DNA from: CAYIHX01 sp964363305
Lineage (GTDB): Bacteria; Bdellovibrionota; UBA1018
DNA: 26,660 nucleotides
NCBI GenBank assembly: GCA_964363305.1
Contig: CAYIHX010000047.1
Span: forward strand, 1 to 26,660
Direction: 5' to 3'
The first letter of the stretch is position 1; every line of letters starts with the position of its first letter. Shown in pieces: positions 1 to 8,303 of this stretch. The notes beneath the pieces were generated by a model, which worked only from the letters and a program-made list of their open reading frames with translations, was not told where the DNA came from and made no database searches. The translations under genes and the position numbers were made by a program.

Positions 1-1
1 C

Positions 2-1120
2 ATTCTTGTTGCTGATATCGACCGGGGTGGAGTGTTCGCACAGGTGATTGGAACACTCGATCTCCTGGACACTCGAGACCGAGAGCGAGTGAAAGGAATC
101 ATCATCAATCGATTTCGAGGTGATCCGGCGCTATTTGACGACGGAATCAAGATCATTGAAAAACGAACGGGCGTCCCTGTGCTCGGACTCATCCCCCACT
201 TCTCAGATATTCACATCGACTCGGAAGACGGACTGCCGCTCTCCGCGCAAGTAGACCCGGGGCGAGATTTAAATCCCGCGTCAGTAAATATCGCGGTCAT
301 TCTGTTGCCACATATTTCAAACTTCACTGACTTCCTTCCCCTTGAAATACCGGGCGCCGTCGAACTTCACTATCTGCGACGTCCTCGATCTCTGATCGCT
401 TACGACCTCGTCCTCATCCCGGGAAGCAAGAACGTCCGAGCGGACTTGAGCTGGCTTCATGAAACAAGCTGGAACGAACGAATCAACGCATTCAGCACCT
501 CCGGCGGAACGGTCGGCGGTATCTGCGGTGGCTATCAGATGCTGGGCCAGCGGGTCTGCGATCCCCATGGAGTCGAGGGACCACCGGGAGAAACCAAAGG
601 CCTGGCGATGCTTCCCGCCAAAACTGTTCTTATGCAGCCAAAACTGCTTCACCGAACAAAGGCTCGCTGGAGGCAATCCGAGCATTCAGTCGCGGGTTAC
701 GAGATTCATCACGGCGTTACGACAAGCACGGAACCCTGCCAGCCCCTTCTTCATCTGACCGAACGCGACGGGACGCAGGTGAATCAAACCGATGGCATCA
801 TCAGCCCGGACGGAAAAACATGGGGCTGTTACCTCCACGGCCTTTTTGACTTGCCGAAATTTCGGAAACATTTTCTTGTGTCGCTGGCCGGAACGCGACT
901 CGACATCAAACATGCCCTCGGAGAATCACCGGTCGACGATCGGCAGCGCCAGTACGACCTCCTCGCCGAACATTTTCGCCAACATCTCAACATGCCCGCC
1001 CTTTATGCGATGCTCTCGAACGAAAATCAGCTCAAAGTCCCCGGCTCCTTTCACAAAATGGATCCAGGCCTCACTCCGAGACGGACACCGAGCACCGCCT
1101 CGGAGCAAGCCACCAGCTAA
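2..1120 (+). CDS. cobQ: Cobyric acid synthase CobQ, 5'-truncated by window edge
   Basis: This is the 3' part (372 codons visible) of the glutamine-dependent amidase that converts adenosylcobyrinic acid a,c-diamide to adenosylcobyric acid by four ATP-driven amidations in cobalamin synthesis. The reading frame is open to the window edge. The first visible residues (ILVADIDRGGVFAQVIGTL) are the typical CobQ/DTBS-like motif, so the GTG at 32 is internal, not a start; roughly the first 110 residues of a usual ~480-residue CobQ are outside. The C-terminal half is a GATase_3 domain. GGICGGYQMLG carries the nucleophile Cys (codon 524-526), followed by YEIHHG and GCYLHGLFD, which holds the catalytic His. 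The C-terminal tail after about base 1040 is Pro/Ser/Thr-rich. It ends 7 bases before the convergent BON gene. No other cob gene is visible. Family assignment is very secure. Confidence 0.96.
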   Translation: MLVADIDRGGVFAQVIGTLDLLDTRDRERVKGIIINRFRGDPALFDDGIKIIEKRTGVPVLGLIPHFSDIHIDSEDGLPLSAQVDPGRDLNPASVNIAVILLPHISNFTDFLPLEIPGAVELHYLRRPRSLIAYDLVLIPGSKNVRADLSWLHETSWNERINAFSTSGGTVGGICGGYQMLGQRVCDPHGVEGPPGETKGLAMLPAKTVLMQPKLLHRTKARWRQSEHSVAGYEIHHGVTTSTEPCQPLLHLTERDGTQVNQTDGIISPDGKTWGCYLHGLFDLPKFRKHFLVSLAGTRLDIKHALGESPVDDRQRQYDLLAEHFRQHLNMPALYAMLSNENQLKVPGSFHKMDPGLTPRRTPSTASEQATS

Positions 1121-1127
1121 AAATCGC

Positions 1128-1781
1128 CTAAGCAGCGACCGTCAAGTGATCCTCCACCTCGATCACTCCCGGGGCATTCCAGGCGGCGCCCCTGACATCG
1201 CGCAGATCGGCGAAGGACCGAACCACTCCCGTAAGCACCACCCTGCCGCCATGAACGGCTATATCGATCCTCTCCGCCTCGCGCTCCACCGCGCGTTTGA
1301 GCGCCTGCTCAATCTCCTCCTTGACGTCGGAGGGCTGGACGCGTGACTTGATCGAGATCTGATTAAAGATCCCCTTGACCCCGGTCAGCACCCGGGCAGC
1401 ATCCTCCGCTGCGGATTTTTGATACTCCCAGTCGACCTCTCCGCTCAGCGTCACCCAACCATTAGATACGGCAACCCTTAACATCTGATCAGGAACCTGC
1501 ACACTCCACTGAAATGCGCTCAGCACGGCATCCGCGATGTTCTGATCGTCCCGATAGTCGGATTCGAGGAGCTTCACATCAATTTTCTCCACGACGGCCC
1601 TCACCCCAGCAACACGCTGCGCAGCCCGCTCCGCCGCCCTCTTTTCTACATAACTGGGGACCATGCCCGTCAGAGTGACAATACCACCCCGAACCGCCAC
1701 TCCGATGTGCTCATGAGTAACAGCGGTATCCCACTTCAACTCCGACATAACATCCATCTGAATCTGCGAATCGCTCTTCAT
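1128..1781 (-). CDS. Triple BON-domain protein
   Basis: This is a 217-residue protein made of three consecutive BON domains, about residues 5-70, 80-150 and 152-217. Each has the alpha-beta pattern with a central 'V..G.V.L.G.V' strand pair (GGIVTLTGMV, NGWVTLSGEV, GGRVVLTGVV). BON domains bind membranes or phospholipids and occur in osmotic or envelope stress proteins such as OsmY. No signal peptide is evident, so a cytoplasmic location is likely. The start at 1781 (MKSDSQIQ) is preferred over an upstream in-frame ATG at 1805, because a strong AAGGAG (1788-1793) sits 6 bases ahead of it. The broken DUF302 gene lies upstream on the same strand and cobQ is convergent. Three-BON cytoplasmic proteins are common next to DUF302 and P-type ATPase genes in stress clusters; a precise role is unknown. 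Confidence 0.9.
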   Translation of the reverse strand: MKSDSQIQMDVMSELKWDTAVTHEHIGVAVRGGIVTLTGMVPSYVEKRAAERAAQRVAGVRAVVEKIDVKLLESDYRDDQNIADAVLSAFQWSVQVPDQMLRVAVSNGWVTLSGEVDWEYQKSAAEDAARVLTGVKGIFNQISIKSRVQPSDVKEEIEQALKRAVEREAERIDIAVHGGRVVLTGVVRSFADLRDVRGAAWNAPGVIEVEDHLTVAA

Positions 1782-1902
1782 TTTGTTCTCCTTTATTACG
1801 TTCAATCAAACAGCCGTGAATGAAAGAGAGGGAATGCATCAAGGATGCCAAAACTCAAAATGCGACCGAGCGCCTACCAGTCAGAAAAGAAACGGTGTCC
1901 AC

Positions 1903-2293
1903 CTAGAGCCTTTCCAATACACCTTGGAACTTACGATCTGCATCCTTGGCCAGCACGACGAGCTCCACATCACCGATGCATCTCCATCAAGGCCGACGGC
2001 TTTGCTAGTTCAACGGATACCCTGCCCGCCCCAAGATCACGAATGACAGCGTTACACGGGAGTAGGCACGCTACATCGGCATTTCGCTCGTAGGATTCAT
2101 AGGCAAGCTGCGGATTACAGGCGCCCAGAATAACCACTGGCCTCAAAGTTTTCCCGAGCTTCTCTTTTATTTTCTCATGAAAATCAATCCGAGTTAAAAT
2201 CCCAAACCCCTCAAGCTTAAGCGCGTTCGTAACCCGCTCAATCGCTTCTTCGACCCCACTCTCTATTTCTTTCTTAAAATTAATGCCGCCCAT
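1903..2293 (-). pseudogene. DUF302 family protein, interrupted by a single-base frameshift
   Basis: The intact part (107 codons from ATG 2293, with GGAGGA at 2298-2303) contains the DUF302 core: 'LEGFGILTRIDFHEKIKEKLG', a RPVVILGACNPQLAYE segment and LLPCNAVIRDLGAGRVSVE, with both conserved cysteines. The frame stops at 1970-1972, directly after MEMHR. If one base is skipped there, translation continues as DVELVVLAKDADRKFQGVLERL and stops at 1903-1905. This is the expected C-terminal helix of DUF302 proteins, so the natural gene is 1903-2293 with a one-base insertion near 1970-1975. It is either a real inactivating mutation or a base-call error. DUF302 proteins are small, of unknown biochemistry, and often encoded with stress and anaerobic genes, consistent with the BON neighbour. 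Confidence 0.8.
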
Positions 2294-2917
2294 TTGATCC
2301 TCCCATTCAACAACAACTACACTGGGCGGAGATTAAATGTCTATATTTTGGCTTGATTTGTCTCGCCTCAAAAACAGAAATCACTTCAGCTCAACGAGAG
2401 ATGGCTTCCGCCGTTGGCACCGACCATGCACTAGAGAATTTCGTTGCTTGAATGCAGCGAAGCTAAATCAGAACTCCTAGTGAGGTGGAAGTCCTCCCAG
2501 CAGAATCATCCGGTTGCTGCTGGAGCGATGGTCGATGCCGGGGATGGCGACATTCTCGGCAAGAGCCGACTGTATAAATTTCCTGGCTTTTTCAGTGCTT
2601 AACAACACTTTAAGAGATGTGTGTGGCTCACTCATCTTTGTTCAACGAAGGGGGCGACATAGCAAACCGTGGATTTAAGGCCATGTACATCGGAAGCGGT
2701 TTAAGTGGCATTGAGTTGCGGGGAAGCATCGTTTGAAATGCCAGCTTTTCCATGCGTATTGGGGAAAACCCAACGTACGTCGTGGGCGGATAAGGGAGGT
2801 GAGGTTATCAGCGAGAGAAGAAGGGGTGACTTTTCTTTTTTCGACATGGCCCCACCCTCCTCGTCCTTTTTCAAAATTTCAAAAATTTCAAAAAAAGAGT
2901 CAAGTTTCTAGCGGGGG
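2294..2917. other. 624-base stretch with no recognised gene
   Basis: The region between the DUF302 gene and the membrane protein at 2918/2951. I see one small minus-strand reading frame (2477-2635, listed separately) and an unconvincing plus-strand frame at 2705-2911. There is an imperfect inverted repeat with CCAGCAG (2497-2503) and CTGCTGG (2517-2523) arms. The last 60 bases carry A/T-rich short repeats of the word AAAATTTC. No tRNA, riboswitch or protein fragment was recognised. Confidence 0.5.
2477..2635 (-). CDS. Possible small protein (52 aa), unrecognised
   Basis: An ATG-started frame of 52 codons on the minus strand encodes MSEPHTSLKVLLSTEKARKF followed by an amphipathic-looking segment and ending ILLGGLPPH. 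It is too short for routine gene calling. In its favour: an even, protein-like residue composition (one predicted amphipathic helix around KVLLSTEKARKFIQSALAE), and its position in an otherwise empty 624-base gap. Against it: there is no good Shine-Dalgarno ahead of the ATG, only GAACAAAG. The inverted repeat at 2497-2523 lies inside it. It could be a real small cytoplasmic protein, a remnant or chance. Confidence 0.3.
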   Translation of the reverse strand: MSEPHTSLKVLLSTEKARKFIQSALAENVAIPGIDHRSSSNRMILLGGLPPH

Positions 2918-3514
2918 ATGCCGATTCGTCTGGCGAGGGGACTCCAAACTATGGCCTTTGCCGGTATCTTCGTTCTCGGATTTTTTGTCGCCACGCAACT
3001 TGCGCTCGGTCTTCTCGGGACGCGCTCTCGGTCGGTTCGGCCCAAAGAAAGAGCGGTTCGCCTACTGCGAAGCGCTTCGATGGTCGCGCTAGCGGGGCTG
3101 TTGATCGTAGCTGAGCATGGCGACGCTGCCTCTTACTTTTTTTATGGCTTCGCGGCCCTTCATCTCGTTTTTGCCATCTGGGATTCGGGCTCCGCGCCCC
3201 GCACGCGTTCTGGCCGCGAGGACCGGCTGCGCTCCGTCGAATTCTTCCTCACTCCGCTCGTGCTGGGTACGCTGCTCGTCTCCTGGCGTTTCATTGACGG
3301 CGCAGGCTTTTTCGTGGGCATGGTCATGCCCTCGACTACGGGTCTGCGCACCCTCTGCACCGGATATTCCATAGCCCAAGGGGCTGTCTGGGCATTTGAA
3401 CTGCTCTTCACGTTAAAACGCCCAGACACCCAACCGCAGGCCGCCCCCTTGCTCCTGCTTCCAGAAGCTCAAAACGCAAGTGCTTCACAAAAAGTCGGCC
3501 AAAACGCCGCATAA
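2918..3514 (+). CDS. Multi-pass membrane protein of unknown function
   Basis: A protein of up to 198 residues with about five hydrophobic segments, roughly at residues 13-33, 53-69, 72-88, 109-125 and 126-160. The loop between the third and fourth is charged (RTRSGREDRLRS), and the cytosolic-looking Gln/Ala/Ser-rich tail has no hydrophobicity. Two starts are possible: ATG 2918, which has almost no room for a ribosome site, or ATG 2951 (MAFAGIFVLGFF), with GCGAGGGG 10 bases upstream. The latter begins right at the first membrane helix and may be the true start. No known family or catalytic motif was recognised. It converges on the lipoprotein gene with only 9 bases between the stops. Confidence 0.65.
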   Translation: MPIRLARGLQTMAFAGIFVLGFFVATQLALGLLGTRSRSVRPKERAVRLLRSASMVALAGLLIVAEHGDAASYFFYGFAALHLVFAIWDSGSAPRTRSGREDRLRSVEFFLTPLVLGTLLVSWRFIDGAGFFVGMVMPSTTGLRTLCTGYSIAQGAVWAFELLFTLKRPDTQPQAAPLLLLPEAQNASASQKVGQNAA

Positions 3515-3523
3515 AGCGCAGCT

Positions 3524-4138
3524 CTAATTTCTGCGAACGAGTTCTTTCACCGTGACCATGGAGCTGCTTTCGCCTCCCTCGCCATTCATCTCCGTGATGG
3601 ATTTCACGAGCGACCCGGATTCCGCGTTCCCGTCGATCCAAGTTTCCAGTAGGGCAGTGCCTTCTCGTAGGGTCATCCGGGCCTTGAGATAAGCGCAATC
3701 GAAACGACCGGCCGGAACCGTCACCGTCTTGCGACTCCGCTCGAGCACTTCAAGCTTCGCGTCGCCTGAAGGAGCGCCGGGCACACTCTTGCCGCACGAT
3801 TTTTCGAAATCGACGCGAGTCAGGGTCACACTCGTCGTGGCACCGCCCGTCCGCACACTCGTCACGACTCGCTCTGAGCTCGATTCCGTGACCTGCTGAA
3901 GTTCCCGATCCGAACGGATCACCATTTCGCGACCATCTTGGCGCATCTTCACGTCGACCTGGTACTCTTCGATTTTCCCCGCCGGATGGGTAGCGACGTA
4001 CTTCTGCCAGGCGTCCGTGCAGTTCACAGCTTGTGCCGCCCCGCCCTGGCCTCCCGCTGAACCCTTGTCGCTTCCACATCCGACAACCGCCGTAGCGACC
4101 GACACCACGCCCATGATCCACAAATTTTTAAATTTCAT
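3524..4138 (-). CDS. Predicted outer-membrane or periplasmic lipoprotein, unknown function
   Basis: A 204-residue lipoprotein precursor. The start at 4138 (MKFKNLWIMGVV) is chosen because AGAGGAAC precedes it at good spacing and it opens directly into a signal sequence. The frame could extend to 4171. The lipobox VVGC puts the acylated Cys at residue 21, followed by a Gly/Ser/Ala linker (GSDKGSAGGQGGAAQ) typical of tethered lipoproteins. The rest is beta-rich, with the motif TVTVPAGRFDCAYLKARM followed by TWIDGNAESGSLVKSITEM. This is a pattern I associate with periplasmic 'PAG-F-C' lipoproteins in which a substrate or reporter strand ends with a W-x-D/S-x turn. Three cysteines after the lipobox (in NCTDAW, KSCGK and FDCAY) could form a disulphide. 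Divergent from the P-type ATPase across 202 bases. Function unknown. Confidence 0.8.
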   Translation of the reverse strand: MKFKNLWIMGVVSVATAVVGCGSDKGSAGGQGGAAQAVNCTDAWQKYVATHPAGKIEEYQVDVKMRQDGREMVIRSDRELQQVTESSSERVVTSVRTGGATTSVTLTRVDFEKSCGKSVPGAPSGDAKLEVLERSRKTVTVPAGRFDCAYLKARMTLREGTALLETWIDGNAESGSLVKSITEMNGEGGESSSMVTVKELVRRN

Positions 4139-4340
4139 TTTGAGTTCCTCTGTCCCCGTGACCTGCCACATTTAGACGCGAGGAGCAACTTCTCCATGAA
4201 TCCAAGGACGCTATCGGACTCGGGTATCTTTCTAAACTTTTGGTACGTCATTTGCTCTGGATTTCGGTACCTCGTGTATTTACATAAAGGGGGGGTAGCG
4301 TTGTGTCTCAAGGAGATGGCAAAAAAGCTAGCAGGTCACC

Positions 4341-6959
4341 ATGACAAATGAGGTTTGGCATGTTCATTCTGTTGAGTCGACCGTCGACACGCTCGGCACG
4401 GACTTAGACCGGGGGCTGACCCAGAGTGAGGCACGGGAGCGCCTGCTGACGTTCGGCGAGAATGCCCTCAAGGAGACCCGTCGACGAAGCCTCCTTCGGA
4501 TGCTCCTGAGTCAATTCACCGATTTCATGGTGCTCGTCTTGATCGGCGCGGCGCTTATCGCTGGATTTCTCGGCGAACTTGAAAATACGATCGCGATCGT
4601 CGTGATTGTTATTTTAAATGCGGCTCTTGGCTTTGCCCAAGAGTACCGCGCCGAGCGCGCCATGGCCGCCCTCAAAGCTCTCGCAACCCCGAGTGCCAAG
4701 GTCCTCCGCGCCGGAAAAGTGACCACAGTATACGCACGGGAGCTCGTCCCAGGTGACATCGTACTCCTGGAGACCGGAAACTTGGTTGCCGCCGATCTTC
4801 GGCTGGTCGAGACCGTTCAATTGAAAATCGAGGAAGCGACTCTCACCGGAGAGTCTCAACCCGCCGAAAAGAGCACGAAGGCGCTGTCACAGTCGGAACT
4901 CGCGATCGGCGAACGACAGAATATAGCTTATAAAGGCACTCTCGTTACCTACGGGCGAGGTGCCGGCATCGTGGTCGCCACCGGAATGCAAACCGAACTC
5001 GGTCGAATCGCGGCGCTGCTGCAATCCAAGGAAGATCCCCAAACCCCCCTTCAGAGGCGCCTTGCCCGATTTGGACAACGACTCGCAATGGGCGTCGCTG
5101 CGCTCTGCGCCGTATTCTTCGTCGTGGGACTTCTCCGCGGCGAGAGGCCTCTACTCATGTTCATGACCGCCCTGAGCCTAGCGGTCGCGGCCATACCGGA
5201 GGCCCTTCCCGCTGTCGTCACGGTATCGCTCGCGCTCGGAGCCCGGCGCATGGTTAAGCGAAAGGCGCTGGTTCGCAGGCTTCCGGCCGTAGAAACCCTT
5301 GGCTCGGTGACCTATATTTGTTCGGACAAGACAGGAACCCTGACGCGAAACCAAATGCGAGTGGTTGAATATCAGATCAATGAGAACGCGGCGAGCCTAC
5401 TTTTTCAGGCGATCGCGCTGAACAATGATGCTTCCGCTCGGGAAGGCGAGGGCATTCAAGGCGATCCAACGGAAACGGCGCTCTACGAAGCAGCGCGCGA
5501 CGCCGGGTTCCCCAAACCCGAGGTCGAGAAAAAATTTCCGCGCGTTGGCGAAATTCCATTTTCCTCTGAAAGAGGAAAGATGACCACGCTTCATCGTGCC
5601 AAGGGCGGGGAGCTTTTGGTCTTCATGAAGGGAGCACCCGAACGCGTCCTTTCACGTTGCACGCAAGAATGGAAGGACGGGCAACTCCGGCCCATCGAAC
5701 CACAGGCGGCCCTTGCCAGAGCGGACGCGATGGCCAAAGAGGGCCTCCGTGTTCTTGCCTTCGCCAATAAAACGATGACGGCGCCTCCCGAAGAGTTCAC
5801 CTCTGACACGGTTGAGACCGATCTCATGTTGATCGGATTTGTGGGGTTGATCGACCCACCCCGCCCTGAAGTCAAACAAGCAATCGAGCTCTGCCAGAGT
5901 GCCTCGATGCACGTCGTGATGATCACTGGAGATCATCCTGCCACGGCGCTCGCGATCGCCCGAGAGCTCGGGATTATTACCCGCTCCGCTCCAAACCAAG
6001 GCACGCACGGCGCAGTACTAACAGGTCAGGAACTGGCGAAACTTTCGACTGCTGAATTTGAAACTCGCGTCCGGGACATTCGCGTTTACGCTCGCGTCTC
6101 CCCCGAGCAGAAAATTAAGATCATCAAGGGACTGCAAGATCGCGGCGAGCTTGTCGCCATGACAGGAGACGGCGTAAACGATGCTCCAGCATTGAAAAGA
6201 GCGGACATTGGAATAGCAATGGGAATGAACGGAACCGATGTCGCAAAAGAAGCTGCTCACATGGTGCTCCTTGACGACAGCTTCGCCACGATCGTAAGCG
6301 CCGTGCGCGAAGGGCGTCGGATCTTCGACAACATCCGGAAATTCATAAAATTCGTATTGACGGGGAACGCCGCAGAAATCTGGACCTTGTTTCTCGCCCC
6401 ATTTCTCGGACTCCCGCTGCCCTTTCTTCCCATTCATATTCTCTGGATTAATCTCGTTACCGATGGTCTGCCCGGGCTTGCCTTAGTCGCGGAACCAGAA
6501 GAGCCCGGCATCATGAAGCGGCCCCCTCGCCCTCCCGGCGAGAGCATCTTTAGCCACGGACTTTGGCAACACGCGATCTGGGCGGGACTTCTCATGGCCG
6601 CTGTAAGCCTATCCGTTCTAGCGTGGGCATACCATGCAGGGTCTGCACACTGGCAGAGCATGGCATTCACAACTCTCACGATCTCCCAGATGTTCCATGT
6701 ACTAGCCGTGCGATCAGATCGGGAGTCATTGTTCAGTCAGGGGATGCTCTCGAACGCGCCTATCCTTGGAGTGGTGCTTCTCACGTTCGGTCTTCAAATG
6801 GCGACGCTCTATGTGCCACTGCTTAACACCCTATTTAAAACCGAGCCCCTCACCTTGCCGGAACTCGGCATCTGCTTAAGCGTATCGCCAATCATCCTTT
6901 TTGCGGTAGAATTCGAGAAGTGGATGGCGCGACGAGGGTTGATTTACCAGCGCACCTAA
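4341..6959 (+). CDS. Ca2+-type P-type (P2A) cation-transporting ATPase
   Basis: An 872-residue inner-membrane pump that uses ATP to export a divalent cation. Domain order: N-terminal cation-ATPase domain (about 5-75), actuator with TGES at 169-172, membrane helix 4 with IPEALP (Glu287), phosphorylation motif DKTGT (Asp329), nucleotide-binding domain (about 360-520), hinge TGDGVND at 608-614, then six C-terminal helices. Residues matching the SERCA Ca2+ sites are present: Glu287 in helix 4, Asn676 and Glu679 in helix 5 (GNAAEIW), and Asn704, Thr707 and Asp708 in helix 6 (NLVTDGLP). This favours Ca2+ (or Mn2+) over Mg2+ or Na+/K+. ATG 4341 is the only sensible start, since an in-frame TAG lies at 4329, but its ribosome site is weak; an AAGGAG at 4310-4315 is too far upstream. 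Such ATPases often sit with BON and DUF302 genes. Family certain, ion inferred. Confidence 0.95.
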   Translation: MTNEVWHVHSVESTVDTLGTDLDRGLTQSEARERLLTFGENALKETRRRSLLRMLLSQFTDFMVLVLIGAALIAGFLGELENTIAIVVIVILNAALGFAQEYRAERAMAALKALATPSAKVLRAGKVTTVYARELVPGDIVLLETGNLVAADLRLVETVQLKIEEATLTGESQPAEKSTKALSQSELAIGERQNIAYKGTLVTYGRGAGIVVATGMQTELGRIAALLQSKEDPQTPLQRRLARFGQRLAMGVAALCAVFFVVGLLRGERPLLMFMTALSLAVAAIPEALPAVVTVSLALGARRMVKRKALVRRLPAVETLGSVTYICSDKTGTLTRNQMRVVEYQINENAASLLFQAIALNNDASAREGEGIQGDPTETALYEAARDAGFPKPEVEKKFPRVGEIPFSSERGKMTTLHRAKGGELLVFMKGAPERVLSRCTQEWKDGQLRPIEPQAALARADAMAKEGLRVLAFANKTMTAPPEEFTSDTVETDLMLIGFVGLIDPPRPEVKQAIELCQSASMHVVMITGDHPATALAIARELGIITRSAPNQGTHGAVLTGQELAKLSTAEFETRVRDIRVYARVSPEQKIKIIKGLQDRGELVAMTGDGVNDAPALKRADIGIAMGMNGTDVAKEAAHMVLLDDSFATIVSAVREGRRIFDNIRKFIKFVLTGNAAEIWTLFLAPFLGLPLPFLPIHILWINLVTDGLPGLALVAEPEEPGIMKRPPRPPGESIFSHGLWQHAIWAGLLMAAVSLSVLAWAYHAGSAHWQSMAFTTLTISQMFHVLAVRSDRESLFSQGMLSNAPILGVVLLTFGLQMATLYVPLLNTLFKTEPLTLPELGICLSVSPIILFAVEFEKWMARRGLIYQRT

Positions 6960-6989
6960 AGACATGAGGCCATCATCAGGCCCACCCAG

Positions 6990-7535
6990 TTACAGGCTCC
7001 CGGCTTCAATTTGTACGACCTGCGCAAACCTCTCAAAACGCGCGGCCGCGACAGAGACACCCCTCGGACAGTGCTTAACGTTACTACAACTCTGAAAAGC
7101 ACACAGTTCCTCGCATTCTTCAAAGTCCCCGACCACGCGATTCTGTTCGAACTTCCACTGGAGCCGCTCCACCGCTTCGTGCAGTGAACGGCCCACCGCG
7201 CGAGCGCTGTAATCTTTTTTCCGTCCCACGACTCGCGCCGCTAACACCAGCCCGTTTACACCAGCAGCCAGACAGGCACAGGCCCTCACGGGCTCGCTCA
7301 CCGCCCATAGGCGCTCCTGCAGCAGTTCCTCCACTTTTGCCAATGGCAACCGCTCACCCTCGTCTTCGCCGAGCCCGAATATTTCTGGATTAAACAGCAA
7401 GACGAAAAAGACGACCGGAACCCCCGTCATGAAAATAAAAACAAGCGCCGCCGGCGTCAGAATCAAAAGCGACAACGGAAACACAATCGTAACAACGGCC
7501 AGAAAACCGGCCAATGCATTGATAATTGACTTCAT
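6990..7535 (-). CDS. Cys-motif membrane protein, tandem paralogue A
   Basis: A 181-residue protein with two N-terminal hydrophobic segments (about residues 6-27 and 29-51), the motif NPEIFGL at the membrane exit and a soluble C-terminal domain. That domain contains RACACL, AARVVGR..DYSAR.VGRSL.EAVERLQWKF and the cysteine motif EECEELCAFQSCSNVKHCP (C-x3-C-x4-C-x5-C-P). This domain and all these cysteines recur in the neighbour at 7741-8286, so the cysteines are under constraint, perhaps as disulphides or a metal/Fe-S site. The start at 7535 (MKSIINALAG) aligns with the paralogue and follows GGGGGGAT; an ATG at 7559 is a poorer choice because the paralogue's homologous bases are out of frame. 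I do not recognise the family. It converges on the P-type ATPase gene. Confidence 0.75.
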   Translation of the reverse strand: MKSIINALAGFLAVVTIVFPLSLLILTPAALVFIFMTGVPVVFFVLLFNPEIFGLGEDEGERLPLAKVEELLQERLWAVSEPVRACACLAAGVNGLVLAARVVGRKKDYSARAVGRSLHEAVERLQWKFEQNRVVGDFEECEELCAFQSCSNVKHCPRGVSVAAARFERFAQVVQIEAGSL

Positions 7536-7544
7536 ATCCCCCCC

Positions 7545-7568
7545 TGTAGATGAATCCATTCACACCAC
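7545..7568 (-). repeat. Conserved leader element upstream of paralogue A
   Basis: A 24-base stretch whose plus-strand form ends ATCCATTCACACCAC matches 8304-8327 at 22 of 24 positions. Both copies sit at the same place, just upstream of the GGGGGG ribosome site of each paralogue. The match is not preserved in the same reading frame relative to the two genes, and paralogue A has an in-frame stop within it, so it is probably untranslated leader kept from the duplication. Confidence 0.55.
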
Positions 7569-7740
7569 ACACAGGCATAGAGCATGCAAAACACGTGCTA
7601 CCCCGTCGGACGTCGCTTGTTCAAAAAAAACAGGGAAGCCACCACAGGCGGGGTACACCCCACCCATCGAGCGCAACCGGCGGCGCACCCGCACCGAATA
7701 TCCGCCCGATACCGAGACTTTCTGACGCATCCCCCACGTC

Positions 7741-8286
7741 TCAAGGGGCCGTTGCGTCGATCCGCACGACTTCCTCGAACCGTTCAAAACGCAAACCGAC
7801 AGCAACCGCACGCTTGGGACAGCGCTTCGCGTTACTGCAACTCTGAAAGGCACACACATCCGCGCACTCTTCGACGTCGGAAATCACGTGGCCCTCATCA
7901 AATTTCCACTCCAGCCGAGCCACTGCCTCGCCCAACGTGCGTCCGACCACCCGGGCGCTGTAGTCGCGCTGACGGCCGACGACCCGCGCCGCCAATACCG
8001 AACACCCCGACTCCGCAGACACGCAAGCGCAAGCCCGCACCGGCCCCCCCACCTCTCCCAGCCGTTCCCGAAGGAAGCCTTCCATTCTTTCCAGGGGCAT
8101 GAATTCCCGCTCGACCTCCTTTAATCCGAATATCTCCGGCTTCAGGAGAAAAAGGAACAGGCCAACCGGCAGACCCGCAATAAGCACGAATAAAAGGAGA
8201 AACGGCGCAAAAATCAGGAAAAACCACGGCACCGCAATCGGAAAAACAGCCACAAAACCAGCCAACACACTCACGAGTGATCTCAC
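7741..8286 (-). CDS. Cys-motif membrane protein, tandem paralogue B
   Basis: Paralogue of the 6990-7535 gene, transcribed in the same direction ahead of it, with about 205 bases between the reading frames. It has the same architecture: two hydrophobic helices, KPEIFGL, then RACACV, AARVVGRQRDYSARVVGRTL.EAVARLEWKF, and EECADVCAFQSCSNAKRCP. Residues are alike over the whole length, highest in the C-terminal domain and cysteine motif, lowest in the membrane helices. I favour a GTG start at 8286 (VRSLVSVLAG), because it aligns with the ATG of paralogue A and follows the same GGGGGGAT ribosome site. An ATG at 8298 and one at 8343 are in frame and possible. The gene pair is a duplication that kept an untranslated leader. 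Function unknown; divergent from the tgt fusion gene. Confidence 0.75.
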   Translation of the reverse strand: MRSLVSVLAGFVAVFPIAVPWFFLIFAPFLLLFVLIAGLPVGLFLFLLKPEIFGLKEVEREFMPLERMEGFLRERLGEVGGPVRACACVSAESGCSVLAARVVGRQRDYSARVVGRTLGEAVARLEWKFDEGHVISDVEECADVCAFQSCSNAKRCPKRAVAVGLRFERFEEVVRIDATAP

Positions 8287-8303
8287 ACATCCCCCCATTT
8301 TTT

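Noticed and set aside
2705..2911. 68-codon plus-strand frame in the empty stretch
   Set aside because: No ribosome site, biased composition at the end caused by A/T-rich repeats, and overlap with two competing frames.
4316..4351. Tiny leader peptide (ATG 4316, 11 codons) ahead of the P-type ATPase
   Set aside because: The AAGGAG lies directly against this ATG with no spacing and there is no run of one amino acid or attenuator hairpin, so an attenuation leader cannot be supported.
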